Assembly: GCA_031835245.1 (NCBI GenBank)
Contig: JAVKOQ010000644.1
Span: forward strand, 1-21,691
Direction: 5' to 3'
Source: Balamuthia mandrillaris
Taxonomy: Eukaryota; Discosea; Longamoebia; Balamuthiidae
Length of the DNA: 21,691 nucleotides
Shown: piece after piece, positions 10,398 to 21,691 of the stretch
Numbering within the stretch: position 1 is the stretch's first letter
Layout of the letters: each line of letters starts with the position of its first letter
Position numbers and translations under genes: made by a program
The notes under the pieces: model-generated
The model's input: only the letters and a program-made list of their open reading frames with translations
Database searches by the model: none
Told to the model about the DNA's origin: nothing

Positions 10398-10881
10398 GAA
10401 AGATTGACAACAACAAAGAGAAGAACGAATAAAAAGAAGAAAAAATAAAGAAAGCAAAGAACGACAAAAACAAGAAGAGAAGGATTGGGAGGAAAAAAAA
10501 AGGCGTACGCCAGCAGCAACAACTCTCAAGTTGACCAACAAGCAGCGAAGAACGGGCAACATCCAATTTCCTTCAGAGTCTTTGAACACTCGCGTGAACG
10601 CGCTTTACCAATAAAACCACAAGTGAGTATTTGGTTTTCTTTGGGTGGCATAGAGAGAGAGTAGAGCTTATAGAGAGATATAAAAAGAGAGAAGAGGGAG
10701 GGAGAGAGAGGGAGGGAGAGAGAAGAGACGGACTTGAAGCATGTGGCACAGTGCGAGTAGGCCTCCAAGTAGTACTGGTCGAGGAGGTAAGGCAAGGAAA
10801 GAAGATGGCTGGCTATCAACTCGTCGTATCCTGCTCCGAGCACTTCGCATCTGCTTTCAATATTCCGCTGTGTGTATGGCC

Positions 10882-10933
<52 letters not shown>

Positions 10934-11114
10934 AAATTGAATCAATCATCACTTTTCGAAGCGGAAAAAGAAAGAGCGTTACCTCTCGACGAACATCATT
11001 CAATAGCGCTGTGGAGGTGGTTTCAGTGTTCAACAGGGAGGCCAGAGCCGACCCATCCTGCTGGCGCGTGGCCTGCGCGACCTGTTGCAAGTAAAGCTGC
11101 AGCGCTCTGCTCAT
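9170..11114 (-). CDS. PCID2: PCID2/Thp1 homologue, TREX-2 PCI-domain protein
   Basis: Six exons join in phase: 11114-10983, 10867-10734, 10602-10509, 10313-10143, 10051-9603 and 9383-9170, giving 397 residues (human PCID2 has 399). The start MSRALQLYLQQV aligns with human MAHITINQYLQQV, which decides against the longer frame beginning at 11159. Recognisable family segments are GNWMLPVLRCLLVNLRV, SKKWGSLCIINNLFKIYFG, VTYNYFVGRLSMFHGDYKKA and NKRLILTYLIPCQLLAGRLP. The C-terminal PCI module follows: GIYLILEKLKFLTYRNLFK and CILANLIYQGYIKGYLSH, ending NNAFPPP. The protein acts with Sac3/GANP in the TREX-2 complex at nuclear pores, linking transcription to mRNA export; a role with SAC3-like partners is inferred from the family. 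The introns contain GA and CAA repeats. Nothing appears broken. Confidence 0.96.
9420..9597. repeat. GA-rich low-complexity tract in the last PCID2 intron
   Basis: About 180 bp of GA runs with AAGAGG and AGCGAG interruptions fill the intron 9602-9384. On the sense strand it is a continuous CT-rich tract reaching close to the CAACAG acceptor. Confidence 0.9.
10358..10394. repeat. (GA)n microsatellite in PCID2 intron 3
   Basis: A GA run in the intron 10508-10314, CT on the sense strand and about 45 bp before the acceptor. A less regular GA-rich stretch lies at about 10650-10728 in intron 2. Confidence 0.9.
10880..10935. repeat. (CAA)n trinucleotide array in PCID2 intron 1
   Basis: About 18 CAA/ACA units occupy half of the intron 10982-10868. 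On the sense strand it reads TTG/TGT repeats just upstream of the ACACAG acceptor. The poly-Q, poly-T and poly-V frames over it are artefacts. Confidence 0.9.
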
Positions 11115-11827
11115 CTCGTTTTGCTGCCTCCTTCTTTCTTTTCCTGTCGACACAAACAAACCTATTAGGTTGAGGTTGCCAACAGATCTTAAATATCCAA
11201 TAAAAATTCAGAGAAATGTGCCAGAAAGGTTTCGATCCCAAAGGAGCCCCAGCAACTTCGCAAACCACGAAACTTGGGCGACAAAAAAAACAAACTCCGC
11301 TTGCCTGCTTTTTCCCCCTCTCTTCAACGCGACCAAAAAAAAAAAAAGTAGCAGCTAACCGAAGGACAAAAAAAGAGTAGTGGGGGTGGCGCAGCGGGTT
11401 CGGATTGAAGTTAACAAAACAAAGTAGCATTTTTTTTTTTACGCGTAGCGCAAAGAATAGTTGAGGCCACTCCACAAGCAACAACACAAAAACCCAACCA
11501 AAGGCCTGTTCTCTTTGTTTTTCTTTCGAAAAAGAGGGAAATCGAAATCGAAATCGAATCAAACAAAATTTTTTTTGTTTCAAAGAGAACAAAGAAGGTA
11601 CGAACAGGCCTTTTTTTTTTATTCATTATTTTTTCGAGACCTCTAAACGACCAAAAAAAAAACCCCCAACAACAAAAAAAAAGTTTACTATCTATCTCGA
11701 AACGAGTTGACAAGGGGGACCAAACAAGAAAAATCAACAACAAAAAAGGGGGGAAGCAAAAGCAGTTGCAAAACTTATCTGCCTACATAACAAAGGGTTG
11801 TCCTTCCCCACCCCAACAAAAAATAAC
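11115..11827. other. Divergent intergenic region between PCID2 and the FYVE-GTPase gene
   Basis: 713 bp between two genes reading outward, expected to hold both promoters. It has many A and T homopolymers of 8-13 bases, a small tandem GAAATC repeat (about 11539-11557), and an imperfect inverted repeat (11500-11517 with 11581-11613). Open frames across it are rich in F, K and R from homopolymers and show no family resemblance. A lone A-box-like string (TGGCGCAGCGGG, about 11388) has no partner B box. Confidence 0.6.
11500..11613. repeat. Imperfect inverted repeat with insertion in one arm
   Basis: The left arm AAAGGCCTGTT + CTCTTTG (11500-11517) is found inverted at 11581-11613. There the two blocks are separated by a 15-base insert. 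The 63-bp spacer is AT-rich and holds the GAAATC triplet repeat. No flanking direct repeat or coding content was seen. Confidence 0.55.
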
Positions 11828-12720
11828 ATGAAAGCAACAACAACCGCTCCTGGTTCGACGAGCAGCAGCACTAGCTCTCCTCCTCCCCCTCCATCTTCTC
11901 CTCCTCCTACTGCCCCTCCCAGCACCGCTTCCACCACCGTGAGCAAAGGTTTGATTATTATTATTTTTTTGTTGTTTTACATCTTTCTCCCCTCCTGCAA
12001 GCATGCTCTTTATCTTACTCGGTTCCTCTCGTTGGGTTGGTAAACGACAGCTCCTGTGAAAAGGGCGGTTTGGGCAGAGGGCGATGATGCCCTCCGTTGC
12101 TACAAGTGCCACGCTGACTTTGGAGTCATATTTACCCGTCGCCATCATTGCCGTGGTTGTGGGCAAGCTTTCTGTCATGAGTAAGCTCTCTTCTCATTCT
12201 TGTTGTTGTTCTTCTTCTTCTTGTTCTTCTTCTTCTTGTTCTTCTTCTTCTTCTTCTTGTTCTTCTTCTTCTTCTTCTTCTTCTTGTTCTTCTTCTTCTT
12301 CTTCTTCTTCTTCTTGTTCTTCTTCTTCTTCTTCTTCTTCTTCTTCTTCTTCTTCTTCTTCTTCTTCTTCTTCTTCTTCTTCTTCTTGTTCTTCTTGTTC
12401 TTCTTCTTCTTCTTCTTCTTCCTTCTTTCTTCTTTTTCTTCTTCCTCTTCCTGTTCTCCTCCTCTTCTGAATGCGTCCTTCTCTACTTTGTGAACCTCCT
12501 CTCGTCTCTCTACGCCCCTGCTTCTCTGTCTCAGAGTTAACCATGTCTTGTTTGAATATAACAGCTGCAGCCAATATTACTTCCCGTTTCCTCCTGAGTA
12601 TGGCTACACAGAGCCCCAACGTACTTGCTTGAAGTGTTATCAACACCTTTCCTCTAACTACATTGATGAAGTTGAGCCTCCTGTCATGATTCTTCCCCCT
12701 ACTCCTGTTTTGGTATCTCT

Positions 12721-12751
<31 letters not shown>

Positions 12752-14952
12752 ATCTCTCAGTCTACCCTGTCTGCCCCTTCTCACACAAGGTTTCAAATGA
12801 TAAAGGAGGAAGAAAAGATGAAAGAACTTAGCTCAGAACCTGCCACTCCCGCTCTACTCAAAGCGATGGCTGCGTTGGACGATGCCATGCGTGAGTACGA
12901 AGTGGAGAAGGGTAAAGGCACACCGGCCGAGATCTCTTGCCTCCGCAATCTCATCAACCTTGTAGAAACCAACAAAGCCAGGCTCTACAGATTTGAGGAA
13001 GCAAAACTTGTACATTTATTGGAGTTATTGTTGGAACAGATCTATTTTGGATCCCAGTTTGAAAAGAGGGTGGTTGATGCGTTTATGAAGTTTATCGAAC
13101 GAGGTGGCTTTCTTTCATTTTTCTTCTACCTTCATTCTCCGTCTTTCTCACTCATATTCTTCGCGATACATCAGATTCGTTGATAGCGGTACTGCACAAG
13201 GTGGACCTTCGCAAGTTGGAATTCGGTCGGCGTTATCTAGCGATACCCGCCTCTGATTCTCGTAGAAAACAACGTTATTTCAATCAATTCCTCAACGTAC
13301 TTTCCTTCGTTTGCTCATAGTTTTTGACTTGTTGTTTATTTTTGAACTCACTTGTCCTTTACATCAACAGTTTTGTAAATATTTCCAATTGGATGCACTC
13401 GTTTTTTCAAGCAAAGATGAAAAGTTCATTGAGGATTTGAGAAATTATGTTGCCACATTGCCCTTCGAAGCACAAGGTATGTAGCTATACCACGTTTTTG
13501 CGTAACATTCACTCATGTTTGTTTCTCTCCCTCTCCTCTTCTGTGCCTTTCTTCTGTTGCTGATACAACGAAGATGTATTTCCGGGACTGAAGAGTTCCG
13601 GCGCAAGATCGCATACCAGACTCGCTCTTAACCTTCTGAACGAGAGAATGCCAGAAGGAACAGACGTATGCTTCTCTTCGTCTTTGCCTTCTTTCTTGTT
13701 CTTTTCTTTTAAACGTTTTTTGTCTCAGTGTTGACCCCATTTTACTAATATAATAATTATTTGCTTTGCAGAGGCTTTCTGTACTTTTAGTGGGCAAAAC
13801 GGGTGTTGGCAAAAGCACCATTTTCAATGAAGGTAACCTTTCTTTAGTTTTCCTTTTTCAATTTACATTATCCTTTTCTTCTTTTACTTATCCTTTTATT
13901 ATCAGTGTTGAACAACATACCGGGTACGGATTCATGGTCCATCGAAGCGCCAGGTGGCACCAGCGTCACCGATGAGCTCAAGACGGCATCGAGGCACGTA
14001 GGTGATAAGACTCTCACGCTCATCGACTCTCCTGGGCTAGATTGTAGCAGTAAGATGCAAGGTTCGCTTCCCTCTTTGCCTCTCATCTTTGTTTGTTTCT
14101 TTTTTAACTAAATCGTTCTTTTCACTGCTCTAAACAAAAACAACACACACACACATAAGGATATGTTTGGGAAAGGTTGGTGGCAAGAATAATGGACGGG
14201 TTCGATGAGTACAATCCACTCCCACCCATCAACGTCATTTGGTATTGCATCCTCTCCGCCACGAACCGATTGGACAGCGTGGAGGAGGAGTGGATCCGAA
14301 CTTTTTCTCAGTTCGTCCCCGTTGTTCTCGTTCTCACCAAAGCTTCCTTCTGCAACACGCAACAATTTGAAGAATGGTAACTGCTCCTTTGCTATGTCTC
14401 CCTCTTTTTTCTCTTTCTTTTTTAAAAATATCGTATCTCACAAAATATTTCTTACACAAAAGGTTGGAAGATAGAGATCCACCATTGACGGCCTCGCGCA
14501 TCATAAAGCTTCATGCTCGGCCGACGATGTTGCTGGAGCAAGCGGGTGGGGCGGTGGTACCCTCCTTTGGCCTGCCGGAGCTAATAGAGGAGACGGTGGA
14601 CCTGCTCGCTGACTCAGAGAGCAAGAGGACCACCTACCTGGCTTGCGTGAAGGAAACAGCAGAGGCAGACCTCATTCGTAAACAGAGGATCAGCTTGGGT
14701 TGGATTGGTGTGTATCCTCCCTTATAGTCCTTCTGTCTCCTTTCCTTTCCTTTCCTTTCCTTTCCTTTCCTTTCCTTTCCTTTCCTTTCCTTTCCTTTCC
14801 TTTCCTTTCCTTTCCTTTCCTTTCCTTTCCTTTCCTTTCCTTTCCTTTCCTTTCCTTTCCTTTCCTTTCCTTTCCTTTCCTTTCCTTTTCCTTTCCTCTT
14901 TCCTTTCCTTTCCTTTCCTTTCCTTTCCTTGCGTTGTTTTTTTTTCTGACTA

Positions 14953-14995
<43 letters not shown>

Positions 14996-15654
14996 TTAAA
15001 TGACATCAGTGACGGCAAGCACAACAGCAGCAGCGATAGGGGCTGTGCCCATTCCCTTTGCAGATGCAATGCTGCTGATCCCCGTCCACGTCGGCATGTT
15101 ATCAGCTATTAGTCAGACCTTTGGTGCTCCTTTGGATCGGGGCTTCCTAACAACAATGGTTGGCGCCATCTTTGGAGGAGGAGGTGCCGCGCTTGGCGGA
15201 AGAGCAGTGGTTGCTGGTCTGGTGGAGTTGCTCAAGATTGTGCCTGGTTTTAACATTGCATCAATGGTTTGTTTCTTTTTCTTTTTCTTTTTCTTTTTCT
15301 TTTTCTTTTTCTTTTTCTTTTTCTTTTTCTTTTTCTTTTTCTTTTTCTTTTTCTTTTTCTTTTTCTTTTTCTTTTTCTTCTTATTCTAATCAACTCATTC
15401 ATGGAAATCAACAGGTTATCAGTGGAACCACGGCATGCTTTTTCACAGTGGCTCTTGGCTTGAGCTATCTGCAAGTAATGGTGAAGCTGTCTCAGTCCGG
15501 CATGTTGGGCACCGACAAGCATTACATCCAAGAGCTGGTCATCACCAAGACCAAAGAAACGCTTAGCAAGGGGCAAAGCGAAGTTATGAAACAGTTTCAG
15601 CATGAGAGGGAAAAGTTGGGAATTTCTAATGCTGATGCGGATGAACTTGTGTAA
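11828..15654 (+). CDS. FYVE zinc finger-GTPase with DUF697-like membrane C-terminus
   Basis: Thirteen exons join in phase: 11828-11948, 12051-12180, 12565-12712, 12761-13103, 13175-13296, 13371-13476, 13574-13665, 13772-13832, 13906-14061, 14160-14376, 14463-14707, 15010-15266 and 15415-15654, giving 745 residues. After a Ser/Thr/Pro-rich start (1-40), a FYVE finger spans about 47-115 with CYKC, RRHHCRGCG, CHDC and CLKC. It thus has all eight zinc ligands and the basic PI3P motif, but the WxxD motif reads WAEG. Residues 120-354 are mostly helical and unrecognised. A P-loop GTPase follows: G1 GKTGVGKST (362-370), G3 DSPGLD (415-420) and a G4-like LTKA (485-488) lacking the usual Asp. The C-terminus (about 580-695, AAAIGAVPIPFADAMLLIPV, GAIFGGGGAALGGRAVVAG) resembles DUF697, a hydrophobic domain found after GTPases. 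It is probably an endosome-targeted GTPase; the function is inferred. Confidence 0.9.
12197..12425. repeat. (TTC)n trinucleotide array with TTG interruptions in intron 2
   Basis: About 230 bp of TTC units, punctuated by TTG, lie in the 384-bp intron that splits the FYVE finger between the third Cys pair's His and Asp. The poly-E, poly-F and poly-S frames over it are artefacts. Confidence 0.95.
12722..12752. repeat. (CT)n tract in a 48-bp intron
   Basis: The CT run makes up most of the shortest intron in the window (12713-12760). The intron is a multiple of three and has no stop in frame. Confidence 0.9.
14738..14930. repeat. (TTTCC)n pentanucleotide array
   Basis: More than 35 TTTCC units, with a small irregularity near 14887-14900, fill the intron 14708-15009 of the FYVE-GTPase gene. 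Confidence 0.97.
14955..14994. repeat. (CT)n tract before the DUF697-like exon
   Basis: A pure CT run lies in the same intron as the TTTCC array, 15 bp before the CATCAG acceptor of exon 12. Confidence 0.95.
15270..15379. repeat. (CTTTTT)n hexanucleotide array in intron 12
   Basis: About 18 CTTTTT units lie in the intron 15267-15414, starting within five bases of the donor. The next and last exon begins 36 bp after the array. Confidence 0.97.
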
Positions 15655-15814
15655 CAAGGCAAGGGAAGGAACCGTTTGCTGTATCCCTTCGATAGCTTTC
15701 GTTTGCTGTTTATGTTTGTAAATAATTTTTTGTTCTCGCCCATGCGTGAGAGCTCTTTTTTTTCTCTCCGTTCCTTCTCTTCGCCCGTGCGTTGGCGTCT
15801 GTTGGTGCCCTTAA
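15655..15814. other. Convergent 3' gap between FYVE-GTPase and SNF2 ATPase
   Basis: 160 bp between two stop codons facing each other. It holds T runs and two copies of a CGCCCRTGCGT string (about 15737 and 15782). No coding signal is seen. Confidence 0.6.

Positions 15815-21691
<5,877 letters not shown>

Noticed and set aside
11380-11460. A-box-like string TGGCGCAGCGGG as a second tRNA gene
   Set aside because: No B box at the required distance and no cloverleaf stems; a B-box-like GGTTTCGATCCC at about 11229 lies upstream with no A box before it.
12194-12796. A 200-residue minus-strand frame rich in Glu
   Set aside because: It is the reverse translation of the TTC array in the FYVE-GTPase intron and shows no family signal.
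14738-14930. Regular short-unit repeats as a possible CRISPR array or minisatellite origin
   Set aside because: Units are 5 bp with no spacers and lie inside a eukaryotic intron; this is a plain microsatellite.

Overview
This window is nuclear DNA from an intron-rich, microsatellite-rich eukaryote, most likely a protist. Six protein genes can be read on both strands. Introns are GT-AG, mostly 48-400 bp, and TAA and TGA both act as stops, so the standard code fits. The gene set (RasGEF, gamma-secretase subunit PEN-2, PCID2/Thp1, FYVE-GTPase, ATRX/ARIP4-type SNF2 ATPase, ABC transporter) excludes bacteria and does not look fungal. The very heavy intronic simple repeats recall what I remember of the foraminiferan Reticulomyxa (Rhizaria), but that placement is a weak inference.

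Layout from left to right: (1) minus strand 1732 to 1, the N-terminal part of an ABC transporter membrane domain, running off the left edge; (2) a divergent intergenic region with a tRNA-like element on the minus strand near 2137-2204; (3) plus strand 2599-8566, a 12-exon gene of about 1588 codons with a low-complexity N-terminus, five tandem ubiquitin-like units resembling talin F0/F1, and a complete RasGEF_N plus CDC25 catalytic module; (4) minus strand 8978-8676, an intronless PEN-2; (5) minus strand 11114-9170, a six-exon PCID2/Thp1 homologue; (6) a 713-bp divergent intergenic region; (7) plus strand 11828-15654, a 13-exon gene joining a FYVE zinc finger, a helical middle, a P-loop GTPase and a glycine-rich hydrophobic C-terminus resembling DUF697; (8) minus strand from the right edge to 15815, a large SNF2 ATPase of the ATRX/RAD54L2 (ARIP4) group whose N-terminus lies beyond the window.

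Exon models were built by hand. For every gene except the SNF2 gene, intron phases agree from start to end. The SNF2 gene has two places where the frame does not close cleanly: a T-homopolymer in helicase motif Ia and a CAG/CAA hexamer tract.

The genes do not form an operon-like unit and share no obvious pathway, although two (talin-like RasGEF, FYVE-GTPase) are signalling or membrane-identity proteins with unusual domain fusions. A window-wide pattern is that most intronic microsatellites are pyrimidine-rich on the sense strand of their host gene, so repeat polarity reports gene orientation. No mobile element, viral remnant, CRISPR array or rRNA was seen.
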